Source: Tyto alba (lineage: Eukaryota > Chordata > Aves > Strigiformes > Tytonidae). Taken from it: DNA of 64,000 nucleotides. The position numbers and the translations under genes are program-made. This document shows positions 48,504 through 61,777 of this stretch, piece by piece. The DNA lies in the NCBI RefSeq assembly GCF_018691265.1, contig NW_024881295.1, positions 12,940,314 through 13,004,313 of the forward strand. Direction: 5' to 3'. Every line of letters starts with the position of its first letter. Positions within the stretch are counted from its first letter, which is position 1. The notes under the pieces were generated by a model. It saw only the letters and a program-made list of their open reading frames with translations. It searched no databases and was not told the DNA's origin.

Positions 48504-50077
48504 CCTATAAAGAGAAGAATCTTGCAGCAAAAGGTTCCAAATTCACAAGATAAATCACTACTTTTAAAAAATGATCCAGCATGAGTAAGATGAAAAATTC
48601 TAAGAGAAAATATTACAGGCATAAGCCTCACCTGTCCAAGCAGTATGAAGTAGGACAGGACTACACTATATACAGATGATACTAAGCTGTATGGATAAAA
48701 CACTATGGAAGGTAAATAATGCCTGAGGCTAAAACATACAGATAAAAGTTGTCTGAGTTATGTAAATTGGAAATAAAGAGTTTTAAAATGAGGCTGGTCT
48801 TGTTAATGGGTGAGATTTATAGAGCTTTTCTCTGTCAGAAAGAGGTTGGCTTGAAAATCCGTAAGTGCTAACCCTTAAGGCAAATGACCTATTTTGAAAC
48901 AATTTCACCTGTTATACTTAGAATGGCAAAAGTCTGGACTGCAAAACCTGATCATAGGGGTTTCCAGAAAGGTACAGAATATGAGACTTGAAGCCAAAAA
49001 TTAACAATCCAGAAATCAGTTGGAAAATTGAAGAGTTTTACCATCAGTCACGTGTTAAGTAGTCAGTACTAGAGACTATGCTTTCCTCTGTCACTTGCTT
49101 GAATGTTTCATATAAACAATTGATCCACTACTTGCAACCAAGTTGGCAATCTTTTCCTCCTCTTTTGTTAGCATACAATAAGCTTTATAGAAGTAATTAA
49201 TCTCCTGTTAGTTCCACGGCATTAATGTTTCTCTTTGTAAAAGCTCTGCTATTTCCAGAAGAACCTAAGTTTTGTTAATAACCTCCAGCTCTGATTTCAG
49301 GGTTAATATATGATAAAGCATTAGCCAATGATGTTTGAAGACAACGACAAGCAGGACCAAGGCAGCTGGAGGAGAAAAGCATGATCAGGTTTGAGACATG
49401 GTAGTTTACCATCAGGTAAGGGCTAATTTTTGAATGAGAGAAAAACTTAGTATTAAATTTCACCAAGTTTCTGCTATTTTCCAGTTTTTGATTTCAGTAA
49501 AAAATGAAAATACTTATTTCGTAGCAAAAAGCTAACTCCCTACTTCTGAATGGCCTGCAAACTGAGATGGTATCCAGTGCTGAAGCATTATAATTTAAGC
49601 AAATAGTTTAATATCATAAAAAGGTAAGATATCTGAGATTAATCCTGAAAAATCTAAATTAGTGTAGGACAGTTGGTCACAATTTGTCACTGTTGAGCAT
49701 GCTATCCTAGAAAGTCATGAACTGTTCCAGTAAACATAATTTGCTATTTTCAAATAAGAAGAAAAATTATTTTGTTTTTCAGTCAAGCCAATATAAAGAC
49801 AAAACAACATAACTGGGTCAATGGAGCAGGGAAAAATAAATAGCTCTGGGCACATACGTACAGAAGACCACATGGCAACCCTACCTATATTTTCCACAGA
49901 ATTTAGGGTTTTATGTTCATGTTATTATCAAGGTCTTTAGACATCTGGCTCAGAGAATGTGCTTCTGATGAATGCAACAGGCTGTGTTACGGACAGTCTC
50001 AGGATAAGTGTGAGGCTATATAAAAACCTTGAGTCAAAAAGATTTTCCATGTAAATGAGACTCGTACAAAAATGTAA

Positions 50078-51403
50078 GTTGGACAAGACCCCTTGGTGGT
50101 CATGAAGATCAACCCCATGCTCAGAGAGAAATTCAGTATCAAAGCAGGTTACAAAGGCCCTTGTCCTGTTGAGTTTCAAAAATCTTCAAGAATGATGATT
50201 CCATAGCCTCTCCGTGCTCAACAGTTTTGCGTTTGTTTTTTCACTTTTTTTTTTTTTTTTTTTTTTTTAAATCTTTGTGCACTTCTGAGGAGAGTCTCTA
50301 TCCTCTATAAAGCTCTTGTAGGTAATGAAAGACTACGATTATGTCCCTGCTTCTGCCTTCTCTTCTTCAGGCCAAAGACGCTAATCCCCTTCAGCCTCTT
50401 CTTGTCCATCATATGTCCTGGCCCCATAACCATGCTAGTGCTGGACTCACTCATGTTTGTCTGTCTGTCTCATACTGATGTGGCCAAAACTGGACATATT
50501 ATTCCAGAGATAGTCTCAAAAGTGATGAATATAGAGGAATAATCGCTGCTCTCACTAAGGCAGCTCAATATGCGGTCAGCCTTCACCACCATTACACCGT
50601 AACACTGACTTTCAGCTTGCCATCCACCAGGACCCACAGGCCATTCTCCAGGATGCTGCTCCTCCACCTGCACATTTGCCTTTGCAGAGCTGCAGCATTT
50701 TCCAAGTCTACTTCACTCCTCCAGTTTGCTGAGGTCCCAGTGAGTGACTGCCCTGCCCTCCCCTCCAGCACACCAATTCCTCCTCCCAAGGGTGGTGTTA
50801 TCCAGAAACTTGCTGATGGTGCATTCTGCCTCACTGACCAACTTGCTGACGACTGTTAAAAACAGTTTCAGCCTCAGTCTCAACTCCAAAAAAGACTTCT
50901 TGTAAACAGCCACTCATTTAAAATGTCAAACTATTGATTCCTACTCCTCAAACCCAATAGCGCAAACTGTTTCTCACCCACTTTGTAGGCTATTCATGCA
51001 ATCCATACCCCCTCCTTTGGATACAAGGATACTACATGAAACTACATCAAAGGCCTTGATAAAAGGTGTCTTCCACTGGTTTTCCTGTCACTTGAAGATG
51101 CAGTCATCACAGAAAGCAGTCAGGTGGGTCAAGCAAGATTCTTCCTCAATAAACACATTCTGGCCATTTCCAATAACCTTCCAGTCCTTCACAAGACTAG
51201 AAATAGTTTCTATGATAATTAGTTCCATAATATTCCCAGGGAAAGAGGTGAAGCTGACCAGTGTTTAGTTCCCTGGATTCTCTTTCTTGCTTTTCTTTTG
51301 AGAACAGTAATGTTTGACTTTTTCTAGTCATCTTGGTTATCCATGCTGATAAAAACAGTCTCATTAGTGACATCTGCCAGCTCACTCAGTGCTCTCAGAT
51401 GGT
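50078..51403 (-). mobile_element. CR1 LINE fragment, antisense, old and diverged
   Basis: About 1.3 kb of CR1 on the minus strand. Read on the plus strand it starts with the reverse-complement tail region (GTTGGACAAGACCCCTTGG, then GGTCATGAAGATCAACCCC). It continues through CCTTCTCTTCTTCAGGCC, the GGACATATTATTCCAGAGAT segment, CATCCACCAGGACCCACAGG, AAACTTGCTGATGGTGCATT, AAAGGCCTTGATAAAAGGTG and GAGGTGAAGCTGACCAGTGT, ending near CACTCAGTGCTCTCAGATGG. A T-tract at 50245-50268 interrupts it. Divergence and stops are heavy. Confidence 0.9.
50245..50268 (+). repeat. T24 homopolymer inside the antisense CR1
   Basis: It interrupts CR1 homology between the ATAGCCTCTCCGTGCTCAAC region and the CTCTATCCTCTATAAAGCTC region, so it expanded or inserted after the CR1 did. 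Confidence 0.93.
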
Positions 51404-51478
51404 TTTGTTTCTAGAATAAGAACCAATAGCTGTTTCAAACACCAGTCAGGAAATAACATATAACTGAATATCCTATTT

Positions 51479-51495
51479 AAAAAAAAAAAAAAAAC
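51479..51495 (+). repeat. A-rich homopolymer run
   Basis: About 16 consecutive A just beyond the right edge of the antisense CR1. Confidence 0.9.
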
Positions 51496-54089
51496 AAACG
51501 AGGTGAAGGGCCTTGAGGCAGCTTATATCTATCTTATATCTATCAAAACAAGAAAGAAGAGGTGGAAGAACAAATGACCCCATAGGAAAGACATCACTGG
51601 TCCTGGTTGCAGTCAAACTCATCTTGCTGGTATGCTTCAGGACCTACTGGGTGTATTCTACTATATTCATGAAATTGCTTTAAATTTAGCACTGAAAGCA
51701 CTGATGTGTTGCTCCAGAATTTCTTTAAGCTTGCTCTGCTTAGTGTAAGTTCTATACACCATGAACAAAAACACTAGTGAATTTTCAAGTAGGAAATCTG
51801 ACTGCTTGCTATTGACAGAACAGACAGAACAAGTTTTTTCCAAAGTCCAACCATGCCTTGTAACTAGAATGTCTTGTTCTGCCCCAAATGTCAAACAGGT
51901 TAAAGATTCGTAATAGAATCTGCATGCAGCATGAATATCACCAGCCCAGCAACCTTAGCAGGGAAGACAGCCTCAACAGCCTGTGGGACACTTTCTCAAT
52001 TACAGTGACATATAAACACTGACAGAGAAACTTAAATAAACTTGGGAATAAACAGTCAGCATTTAAAGTTGTTAGTCTTTCTAGAATAATGTCTATAGTA
52101 CCTCTACATGTATACAGCTTTTGATTCTTATGCATTTACAATTAAAAGAAACAATGAAAGTTATTCTTTCTTTCCAATGCTTCTGGAAGAAGGAAACGGT
52201 ATTTTTAGATTTTCTTCTGGAAGACCAGGAACAAAGCAAATGTCTAGTTAAAGCAACAGCCATGCACATGTTAATCTAAAAAAATATGTACATTTCTCAG
52301 CTACAGCATCTTCTGTTAAAGCAAACTGCACCCCAATCCAAGTGATGTAGTAACTTACATTGCACTCTCATGCTAAGAGGGAGCTTGCCATGAGGCACAG
52401 CTGCAACAAAAAGTTTAAGAATTTTAGCATTCTACTTAAGCCAATACCAGTCACAATCTACTCTTTATGCTACTTATATTGTAGAGGATATTTTCTTCCC
52501 TTTCTTTTCTAAAATATGCTTCATATTTAATCCAGTCCAAATTCAAAATGTAACTCCTCAGAAAAAAAGCTATCATGAAACCTGAATCTTGAGGAATTTT
52601 ATTCACTACAGAACAGATCTTCAAGCATGTGCCAGACATGAAGGACCCACAGTCTCCCACAGCTCAGCACTAAGACCCTAATCTTCTGAAATAGAAGATA
52701 AAGGCTCTTATTACATTCCCTGAAGCCTGTGACAGTCTTCTGCTCCCCCCAGTGGCAAAAAAAATTAACCCAGGAGGTGGCCATTAAAGAAGCATCACTT
52801 GCCCATACAGTACTGTTCCTGAATGTTCTTCAAAATGAAAATTTCTAGTACTTAAAGGAGATTTTGTTCTACAAAAAAATAAACAGTCTAAACCAATATT
52901 CATCTTGAATCCACACTTATGCAAACAGTTTTAGGTACTGATAAAGTAGTCAATAATGAAAACAAATATTCAACTGATCTATAATCCTAAAGTTAACAGC
53001 CATTTTCTCAGGTTATGATAAAGGAAAAAGGCCATCTTTAAAAATAAAAATACTTTTGATAGAAGTATTAGTAGCAATCTTCTGGTTAAAGAAAAAAAAA
53101 ACCTCACAGAAAGCTGCTGCAACACAGATATCACTTGCCTACTCTTATCAGTATTCTGATGTATCCTTTCTCATAAGCTTCAAAAAGTTTTAAAAGAAGT
53201 GAGCATAGTAAGAATAGTATTTTTCTGAAAGGTGAACCAAATGAGTATTTTAAAAAGAATTCTGACATTTAGTGTAACTTGGAGGATATACCTTAAATAC
53301 TGTAAACACTTATGTAAGTAGCAATCTTCTATATTCAAAGATTGATTACAAAATTATGTTATTTAAAATATTTTTGGCTTATATTAGTGGCATTTATTAT
53401 GCAATTTAGTCTCATCTAATAACTAACTGACTTCTGTTTAAAATGTGTACACCATTTATGAAAAGTGACTTTTAATCTAACAGTTTTAGAAATATGAATT
53501 CAATACAAGGAAGCTGACAGCCATGGAAAATCATGAGTGTGAGGTATGAAGTCTTGCAACTGTTTAAGAAAACTAGAAAATTTAGCAATTGTGTAACAGA
53601 GGAATGCAACAACAGTATCCACTAACATTAACACTGTAACATTTCAAAATTTCTGACTGGGCTATTGATGTCTTACTGACGAGGTTGATGGAAAGTGTCA
53701 TGTGGTATTTGCTAACAAAGCAAACACCTGTGTGTTATCAGATGTTAATAAGAAACACGGTAGATACTCTGCTGTGGCAACCCTTTGACAAACTCATTTT
53801 CAATCTAGTAACAAAAACGTGGAAGGAGTGTTGTTTTGGTCACGGTAGGATTTCGTTCAAAGTACACACTCCAGGGAAGGCTCAGCAGCAAGCAAGCAGA
53901 TGGCACAAACCCAGATAAATCACAGGGAATGACATCGAAGCCAACGTCCAATGTGATGACTAAAGATTTCAGTGGAGACTATGATCTGGCTGGATTAACA
54001 CTAAGAGATGGCCAAGTAGTCTAGATGAGTTCAAGTATGCAATAAGTAAAAGTTCAAATGGGGTACAGAGAGGAGGACACAAGCCTTCA

Positions 54090-54885
54090 AGAAAATGGCG
54101 AAGGTAGGTGGATTGGATAAAGTTTGCAGATGGTGACAGTTTGCAGGGCAGGGGCTGCTGTACAGAAGGACCCAGACAGGCGGAGGGAAGGGGCCACCCG
54201 GAGCCCAGTGACACTGAGCAGGGCCGAAGGCAGAGCCCTGCCCCGGGGGGAGGACGAGCCCCGGCAGCCACAGAGGCTGGGCCCTGCCTGCCTGGGGAGC
54301 AGCTCTGCCGAAAGGCCCCGGGGCCTGGGGGGCAGCGACGGCCAGCGGCCTCCCGGGCCGTCCCGACGGGGACACGGCCAGGAGCTCAGCGCTTGCTAGG
54401 CCGTATCTGGAAGACTCTTCAGTTTTGTTGCTCCCTAATAGAAGAAAGAGATCGACAAACTGTCAGAAGTTCAGCAGAGGTGCCACCGAGATGGTCAGGG
54501 GCCGGAGCACCCGCCCTGTGAGGAGAGGCTGAGGGAGCTGGGCTGGTTCAGCCTTGGGAGCCCTATCAGCAGCCCACCTGTACTTACAGGGAGGGTATCA
54601 AGAGAATGAAGCCAAGCTGTTCACGGCGGAGCATGACTAGAGGTTGAGAAACAACAGACATGAATGGAAAAGAGATTTTCAGACTGAACTTCTTCATGCA
54701 GGACAGTGAGGTGGTGGAACAGGTTGCCTAGAGAGGCTGTGGAATCTCCATCCTTGGGGGCTCTCAGGACCACACAGGATAAATCTCTCAGCATCCACGG
54801 CTGAGCTCAGAGCTGACCCTGCTTTGGGCAGGAGGTTGGACAAGCGACCTCCTGTGTAATTTTCAAACTGAATAATCCTGTGCTT
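54090..54885 (+). mobile_element. CR1 LINE 3-prime fragment (sense), GC-rich
   Basis: About 800 bp of CR1 in the plus orientation. Landmarks are AAAGTTTGCAGATGGTGACA, AGAAGGACCCAGACAGGCGG, GGGGAGCAGCTCTGCCGAAA, ATGGTCAGGGGCCGGAGCAC, GAGGAGAGGCTGAGGGAGCT, GGTGGAACAGGTTGCCTAGA and a tail around GGTTGGACAAGCGACCTCCT. The 54180-54400 part is strikingly GC- and CpG-rich against AT-rich surroundings, which is why long ORFs appear on both strands; none is a host gene. Confidence 0.88.
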
Positions 54886-57800
54886 ATTTAATTATTTACC
54901 ACCCACTTTCAGTAACCTTAAGGAACAAAACCCAGGGCCTTTTTGTTTTATGCACTGAATGACATGAGATACTGAACCCACATTTCAAGGTCTGAAACAT
55001 TAACACAAGACTTCAAACACTGTATTTAAGAAAAACAATTATCAAATCTCACTAGTCCAAACTGAACCCAACTTCAGGTACGTACAACTTAAAGTTAACT
55101 TAAAACTTAATTCATAAATTTACCAGATGTTTCAAGCAACCCAAAAATTCTCTAACACAGGTATTGAAAACCATCTATATGCTGCACTTCTTTTCAATAT
55201 AATATACTTAAACGTTCAGTGTTTACTCAAATTCAAAGCTAATAGGTTAGAGTATCCCCAAAGGATGTTACAATAAATGTAGTTTAAACTACATCTAAAC
55301 AACTTCTAGTTTGGAGTTTTCCCTCTTATTTCCAAGGATTCCTGTAGAACCTCTTTACTTCCAACACAGAGAAATAAACACCGTCATTATTTTCACATAT
55401 TTCAAGGTTCTTATGTGCTATTAAGTCAAAACCACTGGACTGTCATAAAGTGGTTCTAGCCAGTCTTCACATCCCTCATTTATTCTGAGGAACACATCAA
55501 TAAAGTGACCAACCCATCCAGAACTGTGTGTTCTGTCAGTAAAATGAATGCTCTCCAGATGGACTAGTCATGTCAAATGTTGATATCAGCATTACTACAA
55601 GCAGCACTGAAGCCAGTAAGGCAAGGTTTAGACAAGGATCAGTGTCTTTTGTTATATCTACTGACAAGCTGGAAACCAGTTACAAGCTTACATAGCAAAA
55701 GCCATTGTTCAAGCTTGAAACAAAGGCAGCAGTTCTCACTGAAAACCATCACTCTGAGTTGAAATTAGGTATGTTTATCAGGCCAGCTGAGAAGAAAAGT
55801 CCCACAGAGGGATGCACGATTTCTTAATAACCTTTTATTAGTACTCCTTCTTTTCTCCCCATAAAGGGGAGGGTGCTAAAACGGTGGGATTAGCTGAAGT
55901 GGACAAGAAAATTACGTGGTATAAACCCACTGAGCTCATAAGTTTTAAAATCAAATAGACTTCTGAATTTCATTCCCATGCTTGTATTTCAAATGCATTT
56001 TGCAGATGTCCCTTGAGGATTAGGACAACGGTGCAAGAAGTAGCTTTGTAAGAATTTTTTTCTCACTCTCTTTTAATGATTCTGAAAGTGTTCATACCAG
56101 TGCACAATGGTGGTTTAGGCTCACTGGCATGGTTTCCATGAGTGTGTTCTACTGAGGTACAGCAAACAAAATACTGTTAGATCAGTCATTTTGATAATAA
56201 TCAAGATACCAAATATTCAATACTCAAGACTGAGAAGACAATTTTTTTTTTCCCAACAATTATAGTAAGATTCACATTCTGAACAGTTCAGCTCTGTGAA
56301 GAATAAATTCTGATGATCCACATCTACTGGTTATACAAGTGAATACTACGTGCCAGAAAACATGAATTTAATGTTTTGACAGAAACAGAATTACTGGTAA
56401 CTATCTCCAGAGTCATAAAAGATTTGGCACACTCTGAAAAACCACCTAGTTAAAAGTTATAAGCTTCTTTATTCTACACATTTGGGTTCTGTTTCTAACA
56501 CAGATGACATGCTAGAGTTATTTGTCAGTAACTTTAAACCATAACGTCTGTAAATTATAATTTCTCCTCCAGAGTAACAACCACGATGTCAACAGAATCA
56601 GCAAAGGAATCTACTGTATTCAACTAATTTAATTTCTAGATCAAGAGCAGCAGGGCCTTTTTGATTATTATTGCTTGTTACTGTAATTCTTCAATTAAAC
56701 TTCTATGTTCATTCTGTATGAGAAAGCTGTAGAGTATATTCACCACTCACAAAGCCTAGATTTTTAGCAGTAAGTATGCTATCAGTGTATGCAAGAGGTC
56801 CCACAAGTTAAAAAAGCCCCTATACACTACTTCAACAGACTGAAATGCTTTTCACTAAAAAAGGGTCCAATCTTTTAAATTGTAAACTTTTTCTCAATGC
56901 CACAGGGCTAGCAGAAATTTGCAGAGAACCAGCTGGAAACATTTTAAAACTATTAAGAATATTTTTCTTCTAACATTTTTCAACAAAATGGCTCTACCAT
57001 TTTCATTTATAAATAAAACTATGGAGGTAGCAAGAGAAAAAAAATCAGTCTGGGAAGGTGAAGTGTTTTCTGGACAAGAAAGTCTAGAAGTGTTAGAGAA
57101 ACTACAACATGGTGGCAGTTAATGCAAAGTCCTAGCTAGACTTACATATACACATATGTGCACACCCCCATGCACTCACACTGCAGTAACACTGACATTT
57201 CTGAGCTTCTATTCCCTTGACTGCTGTGTTATTACTCTTCCATACACTTCTCATACTTTGTTCCAGCTTTACACTGGTGCAGTAGAAGTTTTCAGATATT
57301 TTTTATGTGAAAATGGAGGAAGGGACTTCAGTCAGAATCTCTAAACATCACTTCAATACAGTTGTCAGAAGATGACATATTGATGCTCTAATAAATATGT
57401 CACTTTAATAAAAAAATGAAGAAATTAAATAAATCTAATTTTGCTGAAATCCCACACTGATTAATATACTTAATAGCTATGTTTAAACAAAATCGAAACT
57501 GTTCCTACTTGATTTCAACACAAACATGCTTATGAAATAAAAAGACACATTCAATGGATCAAATTATCAACCTGAATATATCCTGCAAATGAGAATCCTT
57601 ACAAGGACACAAAGAGGACAAGAATACCTTAGTACTCAGGATCCCAAGTTGATGAAGTAAGGACCTTAAACTTACCATATTACAGGGCAGTGCCATGTTA
57701 AGATACCAGAATGGGCTGTGAGTGATCTGGAATTTCTAGATGGGATAATGCAAAGCTGGCAGCTAAAATCTTAAAACCAGTTCAGCCTCATGAACAAAAA

Positions 57801-59005
57801 GTTTCTCTGGGGCTATTTGGCTTTTCTTTCTATGGGGCCAGGTGCAGCTTTGCACAGACTTGCATCTCAGTACCTAAGGTATTTCACTGACAGGCACTGA
57901 TCACAACATCAATCTCACTGCATCAGGGATATGCCCTTTGGGTTCACTTTCTGCTTCATTAGACTTTCTATGTGACTTTGGTGAAGTAAACCTCTGTTTC
58001 CATTTCCAATTTATACTATCATGGTATAAAATACTCCCCATCATTAAAGCAACTAAATGCAACTGAAACTGTGAGATACTGATACTATAATGGAAGGCTG
58101 TGGGGAATGTTCTCAACCTATTCTGATCATTGATGCAGTTAGAAATTAAGTTCAGCCTAAACCTATCAAGTACCAGTTTTAAAAATCAAACTGACCAGGT
58201 CTAGAAAACAGTTAAGGTCTCAACTTCATGTCAGGAGTACTCCAAAGGGCTCAAGTAAGCCATTCAATAGTTGTTTTTTTCTTTTCCTCTGGACCAGTGC
58301 CAATCTGTAACCAACTACACATTACAGATGTTTCTGTAAGATACATTTTAGGATATAATTTAAAGGCTTTGGTGAAATTGTATCACTCAATTATTTTATT
58401 TGATTCATACCTCCTCCTCTTGCCCCCATCCTCTGTGCAAATCCTGCCTCCCACTGGCATTGCTGTGATCCACTGAGCAGCAGCCAGACTTTACCAAACA
58501 CGTAACTGAAGCTGCCTCTGCAGGAAACACATTATGGCTAGAACCACACTGTACTTTGAGATACTTTCAAAGGCAGCACTAAAGTACCTATTTTGACAGC
58601 TTCAACATGAGGGCTACTAAAGATATCTGTCTTTTCTTTGCTCATAGAGAAAACAAATATACTGGGCAGTGTGGGATGAAACAGATGGTATTACAGAAAA
58701 TGGCATTGTTTAAGTCATGCCTTTTCATTCTCTGTTAGGATATGACTACCTTGATGTCTCAGTCTATTTTCTCCAGGACAAAAAAAAAAATGTTTCCTAC
58801 TAGTTCTCTGAACAGTGAAAAAACAAAGAAAAAGTCTATTTTATATTTCCCAGGTAAGAAACAATGTCTCATATCAGACAAATTTCTATTTGGTGAAATT
58901 GTTCAAAATTGTACTGCTCTCTCATTTTTCAATGACAGTTCCGAAAACCTTTATGCATTTCTTGATTCTCAAAACATTTTTCCCTCAAAAATCTCCATCA
59001 CAAGC

Positions 59006-59510
59006 TGTGGCAGGTGCAGTCGCCCAATGAAAATGTGGCTTCCTAGGTGTTGAACCTTTCCTGTGCCCTTGTTCTCAGGGTTTTACAGTAGTTGGGGTCC
59101 TTGGCCAATAGCAGCTGGTATTGACCACAGATCAGATTCAGCTTGGGTATAAATGGAGCCCCTTGAGGGAGCCCTTTGGAGTTAGTTCCTCCCGGAGCCA
59201 CATGCTGCAGGTAAGGACTTTCCCTTTGGGTTGAGACACCACCCAAAGAAACTCCTCTGGGCTCCTAAAAAGTTCCTCAAGGTTGAGAGTCCTTTTTTTT
59301 TATTAGGTGAGTGATTGAGCATTTTGGGTTATTGTTAAACCTCTGAAGAGCTTTTTGTGTTGACATTAAACCCCAGGAGTTTGTGTGGTTTGTTCCCCTA
59401 TCATAGACATCCGAACCTGCTGTTTGTATGCTTGCAGTGTGTTGATTAATTGTGCTGAAAAGTAAATTTTATTTTTATTGTTATTTGTTTATCTGAGAGT
59501 TTCTGCAACA
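59006..59510 (+). mobile_element. Probable solo LTR of an endogenous retrovirus
   Basis: A 505-bp block begins TGTGGCAG and ends CTGCAACA, imperfect inverted termini of the TG...CA type. It is flanked by caagc (59001-59005) and taagc (59511-59515), a 5-bp target duplication with one mismatch. Internally it has a TATA-like GTATAAATGG at about 59147, a following CTGCAGGTAAGG stretch that could be a leader splice donor, and an ATTAAA polyadenylation-type hexamer at about 59364. The base composition is less AT-rich than the flanks. There is no gag, pol or env sequence on either side, so this is best explained as a recombined solo LTR. I do not recognise the family. It could give the intron promoter or poly(A) activity, but that is inference. 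Confidence 0.65.
59140..59160 (+). promoter_or_regulatory. TATA-like element in the solo LTR
   Basis: A GTATAAATGG element sits near 59145-59155, about 140 bp inside the LTR. That is where U3 promoters place their TATA box. Function is inferred from position only. Confidence 0.35.
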
Positions 59511-61272
59511 TAAGCTGAACACATCTTGTCAGAAAGAACTGGTACAATTTAAAATAATGCAATACAACCCTTTCACTTTTTTGCTTTAACTTAATCATGG
59601 GTCACAATTAATATGGCTTAAGGAAAAAAAAGACCTCTGCAAAAAGACTCCATAGCAAATATTGTTCTATCAAAACCTTGAACGTCATTCCACTATGGGT
59701 GTTATCATGTTTTCACTGATTAAAAAGTCTTTATTTAATTGCCCATATGTTAATTTCCATGTAAATGACAGATTATCTACCAACATGGTTATGTTATAAT
59801 GACTATGCAATTCCCAGAAAAAACTGGCCACATCATTATATATAAAGGCAAAACTGCAAAGGGAGCATCTGAAATATAAACAGACAGATTTGTGAATAAA
59901 CTTTAAGTACTGAAATACTGGTTAAGTGAAATATTTATATATAAATGGAAAAGTATAGAACATGGAAATCTTTTGGTATTTGTGGTTTTTGGACAAGATA
60001 TATATTTTATGTAAGCCCCTTCAAATGGCCCAAAGTACATAAAAATTAAGCTTTCATTTTTTTTTTTCTCAATAGACATGCTTTGGAAGAACATAAATTT
60101 GTGATTGGCTTAGAAACAAATAAGACACTGTATGGCACATATTGGAGTAAACTCAGATTAGTTTTAAAAATGCACAATGCAATTCTAGTTATCTTAAAGC
60201 CACTGAGATGTTGAAAGACTGAGCTATTGTGTCCCTACCACAGTGCTGAAACATTCATAAGACTGACCATTCTAAAAATATCTGAAATGTTGATGATCTC
60301 TGGTGCATAAAATATTATTCCACATTGTCTTAAAAATATGGATCCATGTATATACATAATGCAAGTGATGTTGAATTGTGCTGAAAACGCATTGAAAAAA
60401 TTAAAACTTATATACTATTTTGAGAAACATTCTTGTACCACTCTTTTTTTTCTTCTTTTCCCCCCTTTTCTGTTCCCTAGGCTTTTTTGGTGGGGCTAGA
60501 AATTCTGATTACAAAAGAGAAAGGTTTACTCTTGGTCATCTTTTAGGAAATGTAAAGCTCCCAACACTGACTTTATACAAAATCATTTTCTAAGTTTTTA
60601 GTGATACACATTCCTGCTAAATACCTATTCATTATTGAATTGCAGTTATCTAGTATGTGAATGTCTAAAATCTGCCAAAATTCACAGGACTATCTAATAC
60701 CCATTTTAAACCTCCATGTACTGAAAAAAAGCACAGACAATTCTCAGCTCATTCAGCAAGGACTTATCTCCTTACCATTTCCACTCTCTCTGTACAAACA
60801 AGCTAAGGATTTTTTTAGAAATAAAACATGTTTATTGAAGTGAAAACCTAAAATGTTTTAAACTTGTTTGTCAGACCCAAAGCTGACATTACAGTCAATT
60901 ATTTTAAATGAGTACTGGTGTGCACTTTCAGAAAAGTAAATTTAGATCATGCTTGTGAAACATAGCTCCACTGCTTCTTCCACTCTATAAGAAAGAACCT
61001 AAAAAATGGCATTATACTCTTGAAATTATCAGAATGTAGCATACAGTCTAAAATGGGTCAAGACTTGATGCAGAATGCTGACAAGGTATTTAGACACAAC
61101 CTTCAGACTAAAATTGTCACAGGCTCTCCATCTGGCACATGAACTGAATATGTGCAATTGTCAGCAGTAGTAAAATCTTTCATTTAGAAGACAATGTGAA
61201 TGAAAAAAGACTGAGCCTTCGCTGTCTAAAAGATTTTAATCATTCAAAAAATAGTTGGCAGGCAGCTTAAGT

Positions 61273-61301
61273 GATATATATATATATATACACACACACA
61301 A
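61273..61301 (+). repeat. Compound (TA)n(CA)n microsatellite
   Basis: A run of TA dinucleotides passing directly into CACACACACA in the long intron. Confidence 0.95.
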
Positions 61302-61755
61302 GAGGTTCCCCTTCACCTCACAGCCCTAACTTCCACATCCTTTTCCGATTTTCTTTTTCCCCTTAGTTATGTGCAAACATTTATATTTAAAAAAAATCAA
61401 GCAGCACAAAGTTTATTTAAACATCATTTCATCAGTGGTGCTTCCTCAACATGACTAAAGTCACTACCACATTCTTATGGGTATACTGCCCTCCTAGTGA
61501 AAAAGCACTACACAGGTCAGTAATTTCTTATTTGAGTGGTAAACAGAATACATTTTTTCATCCTCTTCAAAAAATAACAGAACAGGGTGACAAAATAAGA
61601 CATGTAATTCCGTCACATGAATGGGCACCTCAAAGATCCTTCCAGAGGCCTACAGTTTCTGAAAATCTGAAAAATAGGTCCACATAGCAGAGTTTTAAGA
61701 ACTTAAACTTGACACTCCAGTATTTTATTGCAAGTAACAAATATATTGATCCACA

Positions 61756-61777
61756 ATAAAATAAAATAAAATAAAAT
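61756..61777 (+). repeat. (AAAAT)n short tandem repeat
   Basis: Four pentamer units of ATAAA/AAAAT type. Confidence 0.9.

Noticed and set aside
48341..48703. 120-codon minus-strand hydrophobic frame that looks like a membrane protein
   Set aside because: It overlaps the recognised LTR fragment at 48330-48503, and the hydrophobicity comes from its T-rich sense strand.
54031..54521. Overlapping Pro/Arg/Gly-rich open frames on both strands
   Set aside because: The region is a GC-rich CR1 3-prime fragment and the frames are shadows.
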